From Mycobacterium sp. DL99 (GTDB lineage: Bacteria; Actinomycetota; Actinomycetes; Mycobacteriales; Mycobacteriaceae), in assembly GCF_004762045.1 (NCBI RefSeq), contig NZ_SJOM01000007.1:4093451-4157450 (forward strand): DNA of 64,000 nucleotides. The letters run 5' to 3'. The stretch's first letter is position 1; each line of letters begins with the position of its first letter. The translations under genes and the position numbers were made by a program. The notes below the pieces were generated by a model. It did not search any database and was not told where the DNA came from. It saw only the letters and a list, made by a program, of their open reading frames with translations. Below are positions 51,036 to 60,326 of the stretch, in pieces.

Positions 51036-51527
51036 TCAGGGCTTCGGAATCGGGTCGACGGCAACCAGTTTGCCGTCGTCCCCGATCCGGAACCGCACGG
51101 TGGCGATTCCGGTGGGCGAGGTGGGTGAGTCGTGGCCCTGCTGCCACTGGTAGTTCACCACCACACTGTCATCGGCGTTGGTGACCACGTTGATGTAGGG
51201 CCGCGGCTCCGGGGTGGCCGGGCCGATGGGCGTCTGCCGGTCGAAGAACAACAGCTGGCCGACGCTGTTTGGCTCGGGGTTGGACTGGCCCACCTGCACC
51301 CAGTACAGGCGGCAGTTGGTGGTGTGCCCGGTGCCGATCTGGGTCCATTCCTTGCCCGCCGCGGGTGCCGGAAGTTTCGCGATCTGATCCGCGACCGTGT
51401 CAGCGCTGGGACCGTCTGACGGTGCGCAGGTATCGGGTTTCGGCGGCGGTGCGGACGACGGACTCCAGCCGCAACCAACCGCTAAGAGACCGACGAAGGC
51501 GACGATGGCGACAAGCCGTGGGTGCAC
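51036..51527 (-). CDS. LppP/LprE-type lipoprotein
   Basis: A 163-residue lipoprotein. The signal peptide ends in the lipobox LLAVGC (Cys19), followed by a Pro-rich linker. The mature domain has two cysteines (DTCAP, TNCRLYW) for one disulfide, and a VQVGQSNPEPNSVGQLLFFDR segment matching LppP/LprE lipoproteins of mycobacteria. Envelope-anchored; function unknown. It is convergent with the acyl-CoA dehydrogenase, with only 6 bases between stops. Confidence 0.8.
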   Translation of the reverse strand: MHPRLVAIVAFVGLLAVGCGWSPSSAPPPKPDTCAPSDGPSADTVADQIAKLPAPAAGKEWTQIGTGHTTNCRLYWVQVGQSNPEPNSVGQLLFFDRQTPIGPATPEPRPYINVVTNADDSVVVNYQWQQGHDSPTSPTGIATVRFRIGDDGKLVAVDPIPKP

Positions 51528-51662
51528 CCCCCAAGGGTAGCCAATCAGACCGGCTCAGCGAGTGGGCTGACGGCGGCGCGTCGATAGGCCACACTGTTTG
51601 CGATCTCACTCGTGATCGTCGAAGTACCACCGCTCACAACCACTGACCCCAAGGAGACACTG

Positions 51663-51977
51663 ATGGCATGGTTCCTCGCCATGGAAGGCCCCGCCAACAA
51701 GGCCGTGCTGTACCAACTGCAGGAATCAGTCAACGTCCAACAGATAGCCGAGGAGATGTCCAGCGCCGCCACCCTCGATCGCGCGGTGCCCGTCCCTGCC
51801 GTGCTGGCGAACAACCGGCAACAGGTGACGGTGTACGTGCGGCCGGCGGCCTGGGGCGTGTGGACGTTCTATCAACTGTCCGAAGAGGAGCGGAAAGCTC
51901 TCGCGTCGGCGGCCAATCCACTTGTGGAGGCGCTTACCCAGGCGGCCCGTCAGGCTCAGACCCGGCCCCAGTCGTAA
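51663..51977 (+). CDS. hypothetical small soluble protein
   Basis: A 104-residue protein with no membrane segment or signal (MAWFLAMEGPANKAVLYQLQ...). An N-terminal alpha-helical part is followed by a beta segment (QQVTVYVRPAAWGVWTFYQL) and a C-terminal helix. I do not recognise a family. AAGGAG lies 8 bases upstream of the ATG at 51663, which is preferred over an in-frame start 51 bases earlier. It precedes the convergent tRNA-Asn gene. Confidence 0.6.
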   Translation: MAWFLAMEGPANKAVLYQLQESVNVQQIAEEMSSAATLDRAVPVPAVLANNRQQVTVYVRPAAWGVWTFYQLSEEERKALASAANPLVEALTQAARQAQTRPQS

Positions 51978-52000
51978 GGCTGGGGTTCTTCGAGAACTTG

Positions 52001-52073
52001 CTCCCCCGATTGGACTCGAACCAATAACCGCCCGATTAACAGTCGGGAGCTCTGCCAATTGAGCTACAGGGGA
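52001..52073 (-). tRNA. tRNA-Asn (GUU)
   Basis: Minus-strand cloverleaf of 73 nt. The acceptor TCCCCTG pairs with CGGGGGA (one T-G wobble), the D-arm begins GCTCAATTGGCAGAGC, the anticodon loop is CTGTTAA (GUU, asparagine), and the T-arm is ATTGG-TTCGAGT-CCAAT with discriminator G. CCA is not encoded. Confidence 0.95.
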
Positions 52074-52213
52074 CTACCTTCCGCGGAAGCCGCGGCCGAG
52101 CGTTGACTCTAGCGCATGGACCGCCGCCGCCGCCAATGCGCTCCCAGACGGGCGCGTCGGGGCGTCGGTGAGGCAGGATGGAGCACACAAAGTTGTCGTC
52201 TGGGAGGAACGCT

Positions 52214-52477
52214 GTGATCCGCTACGCCGCCGTTATCGCCGTCGGCTACGTGCTGGGCGCCAAGGCCGGGCGACGCCGCTATGAGCAGATCGCCAGTACC
52301 TATCGCGCGGTGACCGCCAATCCGGCCACCAAAGCGGTTCTGGACGCCGGCCGGCGCAAGGTCGCCAAACGGGTGTCGCCGGATCCGCAGTTCCTCACGC
52401 TGACCCCCATAGACGCAGAAACGTCGGTGTTCTCCACGAAGGAGAGCACCGACGGTTCAGCGAAATCTCGCTGGTAG
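52214..52477 (+). CDS. conserved mycobacterial small protein (Rv2342-like)
   Basis: An 87-residue protein with an N-terminal hydrophobic segment (VIRYAAVIAVGYVLGAKAG) followed by a basic, soluble tail. GGGAGGA six bases before the GTG at 52214 fixes the start over an earlier ATG. Position between tRNA-Asn and dnaG matches the Rv2342 gene as I recall it. Function unknown; the N-terminus may anchor it to the membrane. Confidence 0.75.
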   Translation: MIRYAAVIAVGYVLGAKAGRRRYEQIASTYRAVTANPATKAVLDAGRRKVAKRVSPDPQFLTLTPIDAETSVFSTKESTDGSAKSRW

Positions 52478-52479
52478 AG

Positions 52480-52773
52480 CTAGCCGATCCCCCGGTTGAT
52501 CGACGTGCCCGGCAGCAGCGGGCCGGTCACCACGCCGTTTTGCCCGGCGCCGACCCACGGCGTGCCGATGTTGGCAGGCGTTCCGTTCGAGTAGGACAGG
52601 CACTTGCCGTCCTCCTTGTTCCCGAACCAGGCCAGGCAGGCCGGCTGGGCCGAGACCTCGGGGCCGGGAGTGGACGTTGCGAGGAACGCCGGGGCAGCCG
52701 CGGCCGCCCCTGCGACCAGCGCAAATGCGCCGACCGCGGCGTATCGCCGCGTCTTGGAGCTGAACAGTGTCAC
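52480..52773 (-). CDS. small exported mycobacterial protein (DUF7155-like)
   Basis: A 97-residue secreted protein. The signal segment is RRYAAVGAFALVAGAAAAAPAFLA, and the mature part has two cysteines (PACLAWFG, GKCLSYS) for one disulfide and a Gly/Asn-rich tail. It resembles the small DUF7155-type mycobacterial proteins. The GTG at 52773 follows AAAGAGG and gives a normal signal peptide; the frame extends upstream without a better start. Its stop lies 2 bases from the stop of the convergent Rv2342-like gene. Confidence 0.7.
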   Translation of the reverse strand: MTLFSSKTRRYAAVGAFALVAGAAAAAPAFLATSTPGPEVSAQPACLAWFGNKEDGKCLSYSNGTPANIGTPWVGAGQNGVVTGPLLPGTSINRGIG

Positions 52774-52834
52774 CGGGTTTGCCTCTTTCGCGTGTAGGGG
52801 CCCGACTGCCGTCACCCTATCGCGATGCGGGCAA

Positions 52835-54745
52835 TCACGCAGTCAGGTCGTCGCCGCTGGCCTGTTCGAGCAGGCTGCGCCGGTAGGACTCCATGGCCAC
52901 CAGGTCACCGAACAGGGCGTGATATTCGTCTCCCTGTTCCACCGGCGACATGCGTTGCAGCTTGGACTTCACCTCGGCGATCTGCCGGCCCACCCAGACT
53001 TCCTGGAGGCGGGCCAGCACGCTGCTGATATATCGCGGCAGGTGCTCGTCGTCCTCGACGTTGATGGCCTCGACGCCCAGTTCGTTGACCAGGCTGGCCG
53101 CCGCCGGCGACGTGGTCTGCTCGCGGACGGCCTCGATCCACTGGGCCCCGGATTTGCCCGACGCCATGCCGCCGGCCGCCTCGATCGCCCCACGCACCGC
53201 GGCGTACGCGGGGTGGGTGAAGCTCTCGACGGTCAACGAATCGAACACCGGCCCGGCGATCGCCGGATACTGCAGCGCGGCTTTGAGCGCCTCGCGCTGC
53301 GGCCACAGTGTCGGATCGCTCGGGTCGGGGCGGCCGACGGGTGCCGGTACCGGGATCTGCCCGGGTCTCGCCTGTTGCCGCGCGGGCTGACGCCGCGAAT
53401 CCTTGCGGCCCCCGCTGGCTTCCTCCCGCACCCGGCCGATCACCTGGGCGACGTTGTCCCAGCCGACCCAGCCGGCCAGCTGACGGGCGTACTCGTCGCG
53501 CAGCGTCTGATCCTTGATCCGGGCCGCGATCGGCACGCAGCGCCGCAGCGCGGCCACCCGGCCCTCGGCACTGTCGAGGTCATGCTCGGTCAGTGCGCTG
53601 CGAATCACGAACTCGAACAACGGAGTTCGCCGCGCCACCAGATCGCGCACCGCGCCGTCGCCGGAGCGCAGCCGAAGATCGCACGGATCCATCCCGTCGG
53701 GAGCCACCGCCACGAACGACTGACCGGACAGGTTCTGCTCGCCCTCGAACGCTTTCACCGCGGCAGCCTGGCCGGCGGCGTCACCGTCGAACACGTAGAT
53801 CAACTCGCCGCGGAAGAAGTTGTCGTCCATCATCAGCCGGCGCAGCATCGACAGGTGCTGCTCGCCGAACGCGGTGCCGCACGACGCCACCGCGGTCGTC
53901 ACCCCGGCCATGTGCATGGCCATCACGTCGGTGTAGCCCTCGACCACGACGGCCTGATGCCCCTTGGCGATGTCGCGCTTGGCACGGTCAAGCCCGAACA
54001 ACACCTGCGACTTCTTGTAGAGCACGGTCTCGGGGGTGTTGACGTACTTCGCCTGGTTCTGGTCGTCGTCGAACAACCGGCGCGCGCCGAAGCCGATGGT
54101 CTCGCCCGAGGACACGCGGATCGGCCACAGCAGACGACGATGGAACCGGTCCATCGGCCCGCGCTTGCCCTCCCGGCTCAGTCCGGCCGCCTCCAGCTCC
54201 TTGAACTCGAAACCCTTGCGTAGCAAGTGCTTTGTCAACGTGTCCCACCCCGACGGCGCGAACCCACACCCGAACTGGGCAGCCGCGGCGGCGTCGAAGT
54301 TGCGCTCGGTCAGGTACTTGCGCGCCTCGGCGGCTTCGTCTGAGGTCAGCGCCTCGGCATAGAACTCCTGGGCCGCGGCGTTGGCGGCCAGCAACCGGCT
54401 TCGGCTGCCCCGGTCGCGCTGGACATTGGTGGTCGACGAGCCGGTATAGGTGACGGTGTAGCCGACCCGGTCGGCCAGTAACTCGACCGCCTCGACGAAG
54501 CTCACGTGCTCGATCTTCTGGACGAAGGCGTACACATCGCCGCCCTCGCCACAGCCGAAGCAGTGGAAGTGACCATGGTTCGGCCGCACGTGGAACGACG
54601 GAGACTTCTCGTCGTGGAACGGGCACAGGCCCTTCATCGAGTCGGCGCCGGCCCGCCTCAGCTGGACGTAGTCGCCGACGACATCTTCGATTCGGACTTT
54701 TTCACGGATGGCCGCGATATCGCGATCTGAAATCCGGCCGGCCAC
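52835..54745 (-). CDS. dnaG: DNA primase
   Basis: A 636-residue primase that makes RNA primers at the replication fork. The N-terminal CHC2 zinc ribbon has Cys41, His44, Cys62 and Cys65 (GLCPFHDEKSPSFH and HCFGCGEGGD). The catalytic core contains KGHQAVVVEGYTDVMAMH, the TOPRIM glutamate motif, and IYVFDGDAAGQAAA, the TOPRIM DxD-type motif. The C-terminal third is the helicase-binding region. Length is normal. It sits in the dnaG-dgt neighbourhood kept in mycobacteria, though two sensor-domain genes are inserted between dnaG and dgt here. Confidence 0.97.
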   Translation of the reverse strand: MAGRISDRDIAAIREKVRIEDVVGDYVQLRRAGADSMKGLCPFHDEKSPSFHVRPNHGHFHCFGCGEGGDVYAFVQKIEHVSFVEAVELLADRVGYTVTYTGSSTTNVQRDRGSRSRLLAANAAAQEFYAEALTSDEAAEARKYLTERNFDAAAAAQFGCGFAPSGWDTLTKHLLRKGFEFKELEAAGLSREGKRGPMDRFHRRLLWPIRVSSGETIGFGARRLFDDDQNQAKYVNTPETVLYKKSQVLFGLDRAKRDIAKGHQAVVVEGYTDVMAMHMAGVTTAVASCGTAFGEQHLSMLRRLMMDDNFFRGELIYVFDGDAAGQAAAVKAFEGEQNLSGQSFVAVAPDGMDPCDLRLRSGDGAVRDLVARRTPLFEFVIRSALTEHDLDSAEGRVAALRRCVPIAARIKDQTLRDEYARQLAGWVGWDNVAQVIGRVREEASGGRKDSRRQPARQQARPGQIPVPAPVGRPDPSDPTLWPQREALKAALQYPAIAGPVFDSLTVESFTHPAYAAVRGAIEAAGGMASGKSGAQWIEAVREQTTSPAAASLVNELGVEAINVEDDEHLPRYISSVLARLQEVWVGRQIAEVKSKLQRMSPVEQGDEYHALFGDLVAMESYRRSLLEQASGDDLTA

Positions 54746-54805
54746 CGGCCTAGTCTATGCGTGCGTGAAAGTCGCGCTGCACAGGTTTGCCTGAGGGAGG
54801 CGTCG

Positions 54806-55915
54806 GTGAGCTTTGGGGGATATGGCGGACCGTCGTCGGATCCATTCGGCGGGCAGCCGTTCGGTGGGCAGCCGTCAGGTGGGTGGGCGGGGCCCCAGTC
54901 GGGGCCACCTAACTATCAGGTCCCGCCGCCACGGTCGGAGGAGACCAACCCGCTGTCGACGCTGTCGATCGTCTTCGCGTTCGTCTTCGCTCCCGCCGGG
55001 GCCGTGCTCGGCCATATTGCGCTTTCACAGATCAAGCGTCTTCATCAGAAGGGCCGCGACCGCGCAATCATCGGGCTGGTCCTGTCGTACTTCATGATCC
55101 TGATGCTTGTGATCGGACTGGTGGTGTGGGCCGCGCTGCCCTCGGACAAGCCGATGCCGGCGATCGCCAACCCGCCGACCACCTCATCGTCGAGCAGCGC
55201 TCCCACCACGGGAGCCACGACCACCACCACTTCGCCACCCACGACTGCGAAACCCAACGTCGTGGCGATGCCGATCACCGGCGCCAACTTCACCGACGTC
55301 CTGCTCAACGGCGGCGCCCTGACCGCACTGCTCAATCAGAAGTTCGAGGCAGCCGCCAAGGATCGCCAGGTCGGATCGCTCGACACGATGCCCAATGGTT
55401 TGGCCAACGAATCCGCAGCCTCACCTCACGAATGCGTCGGTGCCACCAGGGTGGCCCAACGCAGCGTCTTCCAAGGCACCGGCGTCCAACATTTTGGCTC
55501 GGAGAACTGGTGGACCGCCGCTTCCGGACCGGTGATGAAGGTGGAAGAAGCTGTCGTCGTGTACGCCTCCCCCACCGAGGCGCAAGCAGCGTTCACCGCA
55601 TTCACCAACCAGTGGCAAGCATGCGAGGGCCGCACCATGACGGTGCTGGCCGGTCAGGCCTCCGACGGCAGCAACTACATCACGACCGCCAACAACGTGC
55701 GGGTCACCGATTCGGTTCTCTCCGCCGCACTGGCGTCCGACCGTTCCAGCGGCGGATGGGCCCGTGCCAGCGCACACGCGCTCGGGGTCAAGGGAAACTG
55801 CCTCGTCGACGTCGAGGTGGGTTTCTACGGCGTCGCTCCGGGGCAGGACCCGGTGTCGGGTATGAACAACTCAGGAATCGACGTCGCCAAGGCCATGATG
55901 GCCCGCATCGCCTGA
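54806..55915 (+). CDS. DUF4190 membrane protein with PknH-like sensor domain
   Basis: A 369-residue protein. It has a Gly/Pro/Gln-rich cytoplasmic N-terminus, two hydrophobic helices of a DUF4190 unit (about 58-80 and 92-112), a Thr/Ser/Pro-rich linker (about 120-150), and an extracellular PknH-like sensor domain with cysteines in HECVG, QACEG and NCLVD. This is the architecture of a PknH receptor with the kinase replaced by DUF4190. GGGAGG precedes the GTG at 54806. The next gene is a paralog 34 bases downstream. Confidence 0.8.
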   Translation: MSFGGYGGPSSDPFGGQPFGGQPSGGWAGPQSGPPNYQVPPPRSEETNPLSTLSIVFAFVFAPAGAVLGHIALSQIKRLHQKGRDRAIIGLVLSYFMILMLVIGLVVWAALPSDKPMPAIANPPTTSSSSSAPTTGATTTTTSPPTTAKPNVVAMPITGANFTDVLLNGGALTALLNQKFEAAAKDRQVGSLDTMPNGLANESAASPHECVGATRVAQRSVFQGTGVQHFGSENWWTAASGPVMKVEEAVVVYASPTEAQAAFTAFTNQWQACEGRTMTVLAGQASDGSNYITTANNVRVTDSVLSAALASDRSSGGWARASAHALGVKGNCLVDVEVGFYGVAPGQDPVSGMNNSGIDVAKAMMARIA

Positions 55916-55949
55916 CCGCCGGCCGCGGCTGCCCCAGTAGGATCACGCG

Positions 55950-56918
55950 ATGAGTTACGGGGGATTCGGCGGTCCACACGATCCGTTCGGACAACAGCCA
56001 ATGGCTGTGCCGCCGGTCATTTCGGCGCCCACGCCACCTCCGCCGCAATCCGAGACCAACACACTCGCGACTCTGTCGATCGTGTTCGCCTTCATCTTTG
56101 CCCCGGCCGGTGCGGTGCTGGGTCATCTGGCGCTGTCCGAGATCAAGAAGCGTCCGCAGAATGGCCGGAGCCAGGCCATCGTCGGTCTCACGTTGTCGTA
56201 CGTCATCATCCTCGTCGCCGTCGTGGCACTCGTCGTGTGGCTGACCGTTCCCTCGTCGGGCTCGCCGTCACGGGCCGCGCTGCCGGCCGGACCGACCGAC
56301 CAGCAGTCCGTCCAGCAGTTCCTGCTGACCAAACCCGAGGTCGACCGGGCGATGCAATCGGACTATCAGCTGATGAGCGCCCTGACGGACAGCAATGGTG
56401 GTCTGCGCCGGGCCAACGTCACCTCGGACGCACCGGAGTGCGCCGGCGTGCCCTTTGCCGCACAAAAATCGAGCTACGAATCCGCACAGGAGAAGGCTTT
56501 CGCCGGCTCGGTGTGGCGGTGGGGACCCAAGATGGGCCCCGCGATGTTCGTGATTCAGAACGTCATCGCGTTGCCCGATGTCGCGTCGGCTCAAACGTTG
56601 TTCGATGAGTTCTCCGAAATCTGGAAGCGCTGCGAGGGCAAGACAGTGAACGAGTCGGTGTCCGACCCGAAGCTGAACTCGACCCGCACCATCAACGAGG
56701 TGCGGGCCACCCCGGAGACACTGGTGGCGTTCATCGACAACGAAAACAATCTCGATCACACGGTCGACAGCTACAAGCGCGTGACACGTGCGATCGGTCT
56801 GCACCGCAACTATCTCGTCGACCTCGAAATCCGCGGCTGGCGCGACAAGGAAACTGAACAGACGGTTGACGACCGCACGACGGCCGTGTTGGACGCGAGC
56901 ATCGACAAGATCGGCTGA
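55950..56918 (+). CDS. second DUF4190/sensor-domain protein, paralog of the upstream gene
   Basis: A 322-residue paralog: short Gly/Pro-rich start, the same DUF4190 helix pair (NTLATLSIVFAFIFAPAGAVLGHLALSEIKK...) and an extracellular sensor-like domain with cysteines in PECAG and KRCEGK. It lacks the long Thr/Ser linker and the NCLVD cysteine (NYLVD instead), so the second disulfide is lost and the ligand site may have diverged. Tandem duplication within the dnaG-dgt interval. Confidence 0.8.
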   Translation: MSYGGFGGPHDPFGQQPMAVPPVISAPTPPPPQSETNTLATLSIVFAFIFAPAGAVLGHLALSEIKKRPQNGRSQAIVGLTLSYVIILVAVVALVVWLTVPSSGSPSRAALPAGPTDQQSVQQFLLTKPEVDRAMQSDYQLMSALTDSNGGLRRANVTSDAPECAGVPFAAQKSSYESAQEKAFAGSVWRWGPKMGPAMFVIQNVIALPDVASAQTLFDEFSEIWKRCEGKTVNESVSDPKLNSTRTINEVRATPETLVAFIDNENNLDHTVDSYKRVTRAIGLHRNYLVDLEIRGWRDKETEQTVDDRTTAVLDASIDKIG

Positions 56919-56931
56919 TCCAGCCGTCCGC

Positions 56932-58206
56932 TCAGCCCAACGGCCGGGGCGAGCGCGCCTCGTGCACGCGTTCCAACCGGCTCTCGGTGTAGGACGCAAT
57001 CTGATCGACCACCACGCGCAGCCGGGCACCATCGTCGGCCGCGAGGTCGAACTCGGGAGCGAACTGCGGGTCGAGACTCCCCGGGGCCTGTGCCCACAGC
57101 GCCAGGGCGACTTCGTGGACGAGGGTGCGTTGATCGGCCTGGATCTGCAGATGCCGGTGATCGGACATGATGAACTGCAGCGCAAGCATCTTCAGCAGCA
57201 CCACCTCGGCACGCACCAGCGGCGGCACCGAAAGCTCGGCGTCGAACCGCCGCAGCGGCCCGGCGCCGGCGACTGCCCGGGTCTGGCTGATCGCCGCATT
57301 GGCAAAGCGCCCCACGAGTTCACTGGTCAGGGTCTTCAACGCGACCGAGGAGGCCAGGGTTCCGTCGTAGCGCCCTACCGCGGCCACCACCGGTACCTGC
57401 GACAACCGCTCGGCGGCGGCCAACAGATCATCGTGAGTGACGCTGGGAAAGGACCTGGCGCCCAGATCCGCCAGCGAGGCGGCAGCATCGTGATCGCCGA
57501 GCACCCGCAGGTCGATGCGCCCGGAGATCACCCCGTCCTCGACGTCGTGCACCGAATAGGCGACGTCGTCGGCCCAGTCCATCACCTGGGCCTCCAGGCA
57601 CGGCCGTTCGGCAGGCGCACCGGCTCGCACCCAGGCCGCAGCCTCGGCGTCGTCGTCGTAGAAGCCGTACTTCTTCCGGGTGCCGAAGCTGGGCCACGGA
57701 TACTTGGCCACCGCGTCCAGCGCGGCCCTGGTCAGGTTGAGCCCAGCCGAACGCCCATCGGCATCAAGAACTTTGGGCTCCAGCCGGGTGAGGATCCGGA
57801 AATTCTGGGCATTGCCCTCGAAGCCGCCGAACGGTTTAGCGATCTCGTCGAGGGCCCGCTCGCCGTTGTGCCCGTACGGCGGATGCCCGATGTCGTGGGC
57901 CAGCCCGGCCAGATCCACCAGGTCGGGATCGCAGCCGAGGCCGATCGCCATGCCGCGCCCGATCTGAGCCACCTCGAGTGAATGGGTGAGCCGAGTGCGT
58001 GGGGTGTCCCCATGCCGCGGGCCGACCACCTGGGTCTTGTCGGCGAGCCGCCGCAGCGCGGCGCTGTGCAACACGCGAGCCCGATCGCGAGCGAAGTCGG
58101 TTCGATGCTCGGTGTCGGTTCCGGGCAGCACAGCACCCTTGGGCGCCTCGACCACCAGACGTTGCCGGTCGAAGTCGTCATACCAGGACTGCGTATCCGC
58201 GTTCAC
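56932..58206 (-). CDS. dgt: deoxyguanosinetriphosphate triphosphohydrolase-like protein
   Basis: A 424-residue HD-domain dNTPase. Metal ligands are His75 (RLTHSLEVAQ) and His104-Asp105 (LAHDIGHPPYGHNGE), with the usual DRARVLHSAALRRLADKTQV near the N-terminus. It hydrolyses dNTPs to nucleosides and triphosphate, controlling the nucleotide pool. The GTG at 58206 gives the normal N-terminus (VNADTQSWYDDFDRQR); an earlier start adds an unlikely tail. Convergent with the sensor-domain paralog, 13 bases between stops. Confidence 0.92.
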   Translation of the reverse strand: MNADTQSWYDDFDRQRLVVEAPKGAVLPGTDTEHRTDFARDRARVLHSAALRRLADKTQVVGPRHGDTPRTRLTHSLEVAQIGRGMAIGLGCDPDLVDLAGLAHDIGHPPYGHNGERALDEIAKPFGGFEGNAQNFRILTRLEPKVLDADGRSAGLNLTRAALDAVAKYPWPSFGTRKKYGFYDDDAEAAAWVRAGAPAERPCLEAQVMDWADDVAYSVHDVEDGVISGRIDLRVLGDHDAAASLADLGARSFPSVTHDDLLAAAERLSQVPVVAAVGRYDGTLASSVALKTLTSELVGRFANAAISQTRAVAGAGPLRRFDAELSVPPLVRAEVVLLKMLALQFIMSDHRHLQIQADQRTLVHEVALALWAQAPGSLDPQFAPEFDLAADDGARLRVVVDQIASYTESRLERVHEARSPRPLG

Positions 58207-58265
58207 CGACGCACAGTCTGCCAGGAAGCAACGCGGCAACCCCGCAGCGCATTAGATTGACGGTC

Positions 58266-60284
58266 ATGCGTATCGCCCGTCTGCTGTCCATGCTGCTCGC
58301 GATCCTGATGACCGGACTCCTGGTCGCCCCCGGCGCCGCCGCCGAGCCGCCTCTGCGGCTGGCAACCCAACTCACCGACAACGCCGGGGTGTTGTCGGCC
58401 GCCCAGCGCGGCAACGTGCAGCGCGCGATCGACCGGCTCTACGACGACCGCCACATCAAGCTATGGGTGGTCTTCGTCGACGATTTCGCCCGGCAGAACC
58501 CGGTCGGCTGGGCGCAGAACACCATGCAGCTGAGCGATTTCGGTGACGACGACGCGCTACTGGCGGTCGCCACGGTGGACCGGGCGTTCGCGTTCCAGGT
58601 GCCCGACACCATCACGACTTCGGCACGCGCCGACGACATCCGGCGTAACAGCGTCACCCCGGCCCTGCGCCGAGACGACTGGGCGGGGGCAGCGATCGCC
58701 GCGGCCAACGGGCTGAACTCCGAACCCGAATCCCCCGCCACACCCGGCGTGTCGTGGCCCGGCATGCTGATCGCCCTCGGCGTGGTGTTGGTGCTGGCCG
58801 GGTTGCTGTGGTGGTGGTCGCGCCGCCGCCGGGCCAAGCGACGCCACGCCGAGTTCGAGGCCGCCAAGCGGGTCGATCCGACCGACGCCAACGCGTTGGC
58901 CGCGGTGCCGCTGGAGGCGCTCGACGAGCTGTCCCGCTCGATCGTGGTCGACGTCGACAATGCGGTCCGCACCAGTGAGGCCGAGCTCGAACTGGCCGTC
59001 GAGGAATTCGGCGCCAATCGAACCGAACCGTTCAGCGCGGCCCTGGAAAATGCGAAAAAGGCTCTGGCCCAAGCCTTCAACGTGCGCCAGACCCTCGACG
59101 ACGATGCACCCGAGACACCCCTGCAACAGCGTCAGCTGTTGACGCAGGTGGTGGTGTCGGCAGCCAGGGCGGACCGCGAGCTGGACACCCAGAGCCAGGC
59201 CTTCGAGCAGCTGCGGGATCTGGTGATCAACGCCCCGGCCCGACTCGACACCATGACCCAGCAGATGGTCGATCTCACCGCCCGCATCGACCCGGCCCGC
59301 CAGACCTTGGACAACCTGCACACCCAGTTCGACGCGACCGCCCTGAGTTCGGTGGCGGCCAACGTGGACACTGCCAAGGAGCGGCTGGCGTTCGCCGATC
59401 GCAGCATCACCACAGCCCGCAGCCTGGTGTCTCGGCCGGCCACCGATCAGACCGCACTGGTGGACGCGGTGCGGTCGGCCGAGTCCGCGCTCGATCAGAC
59501 CCGCACCCTGCTCGACGCCGTGGACAGCGCGTCCTCCGACATCAACCGGGCCCTGGCCGGCCTGCCCGCGGCGATCGCCGACATCACCAATGGCATCAGT
59601 CAAGCCACCGCTCTGCTCAACGAAGCGTCGACGCCTCAACAGGACGCCCTCACCAAAGCCCGTGACGCCGCCGCCAAGGCGGCCGACGAAGCCCGCTCGG
59701 CGGGCGACGCCGATCCGCTGGGCACATTCACCCGGTTGACCAAGGCCGATGCCGACCTGGATCAGTTACTGGCCAGCGTGCATGCACAGCAGGAGGCCAC
59801 CGAGCGGCTCGCCCGGGCTCTCGAGCAGGCGCTGTTCACCGCCCAGTCGCGGATCAAGGCGGTGTCGGACTTCATCGAAACCCGGCGCGGCAGTATCGGT
59901 CCGGAGGCCCGCACCCGACTGGCCGAGGCGCAGCGGCAGCTTGAGGCCGCCGAAGCCAAGCGGGCCGAGAATCCGAATGAGGCGGTGGCGCACGCGAACG
60001 GGGCCTCGACGCTGGCCGCGCAGGCGCAGGGCCTCGCCAACGATGACGTCCGCGCCGCGCAGCGGTCCTATACCTCGCAGTACGGCGGAGGTGGCGGGTC
60101 CGATATGGGTGCGGTGCTCGGCGGCATCCTCATCGGCAATGTCCTGCGCGGCGGCGGTGGCGGTTTCGGCGGCGGCTTCGGTGGAGGGTACGGCGGGGGC
60201 CGCAGCATGGGCCGTCCGACGTCCTACGGCGGCTCGTCGCATTCGTCGGGCCGCAGCTACGGCGGCGGTGGCGGCCGCTTCTAG
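58266..60284 (+). CDS. TPM-domain membrane protein with long coiled coil (Rv2345-like)
   Basis: A 672-residue envelope protein. A signal peptide ends near PGAAAEP. An extracytoplasmic TPM domain (about 30-155: LTDNAGVLSAAQRGNVQRAI..., WVVFVDDF) is followed by one hydrophobic helix (about 165-185) and a basic stop-transfer RRRRAKRRH. A long coiled-coil region rich in Ala/Gln/Leu spans about 200-590, ending in a glycine-rich tail (GGGGGFGGGFGGGYGGG). TPM proteins act in membrane protein quality control or phosphatase-like roles. It follows dgt divergently, as I recall for Rv2344c-Rv2345. Confidence 0.85.
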   Translation: MRIARLLSMLLAILMTGLLVAPGAAAEPPLRLATQLTDNAGVLSAAQRGNVQRAIDRLYDDRHIKLWVVFVDDFARQNPVGWAQNTMQLSDFGDDDALLAVATVDRAFAFQVPDTITTSARADDIRRNSVTPALRRDDWAGAAIAAANGLNSEPESPATPGVSWPGMLIALGVVLVLAGLLWWWSRRRRAKRRHAEFEAAKRVDPTDANALAAVPLEALDELSRSIVVDVDNAVRTSEAELELAVEEFGANRTEPFSAALENAKKALAQAFNVRQTLDDDAPETPLQQRQLLTQVVVSAARADRELDTQSQAFEQLRDLVINAPARLDTMTQQMVDLTARIDPARQTLDNLHTQFDATALSSVAANVDTAKERLAFADRSITTARSLVSRPATDQTALVDAVRSAESALDQTRTLLDAVDSASSDINRALAGLPAAIADITNGISQATALLNEASTPQQDALTKARDAAAKAADEARSAGDADPLGTFTRLTKADADLDQLLASVHAQQEATERLARALEQALFTAQSRIKAVSDFIETRRGSIGPEARTRLAEAQRQLEAAEAKRAENPNEAVAHANGASTLAAQAQGLANDDVRAAQRSYTSQYGGGGGSDMGAVLGGILIGNVLRGGGGGFGGGFGGGYGGGRSMGRPTSYGGSSHSSGRSYGGGGGRF

Positions 60285-60326
60285 TTCGACCCTGCTCGGC
60301 AGGAAAGGCTCAGGCGGTAGCGCTCG

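Noticed and set aside
52604..54223. 539-codon plus-strand frame opposite dnaG
   Set aside because: dnaG is certain from its zinc and TOPRIM motifs; the opposite frame shows no domain or start site.
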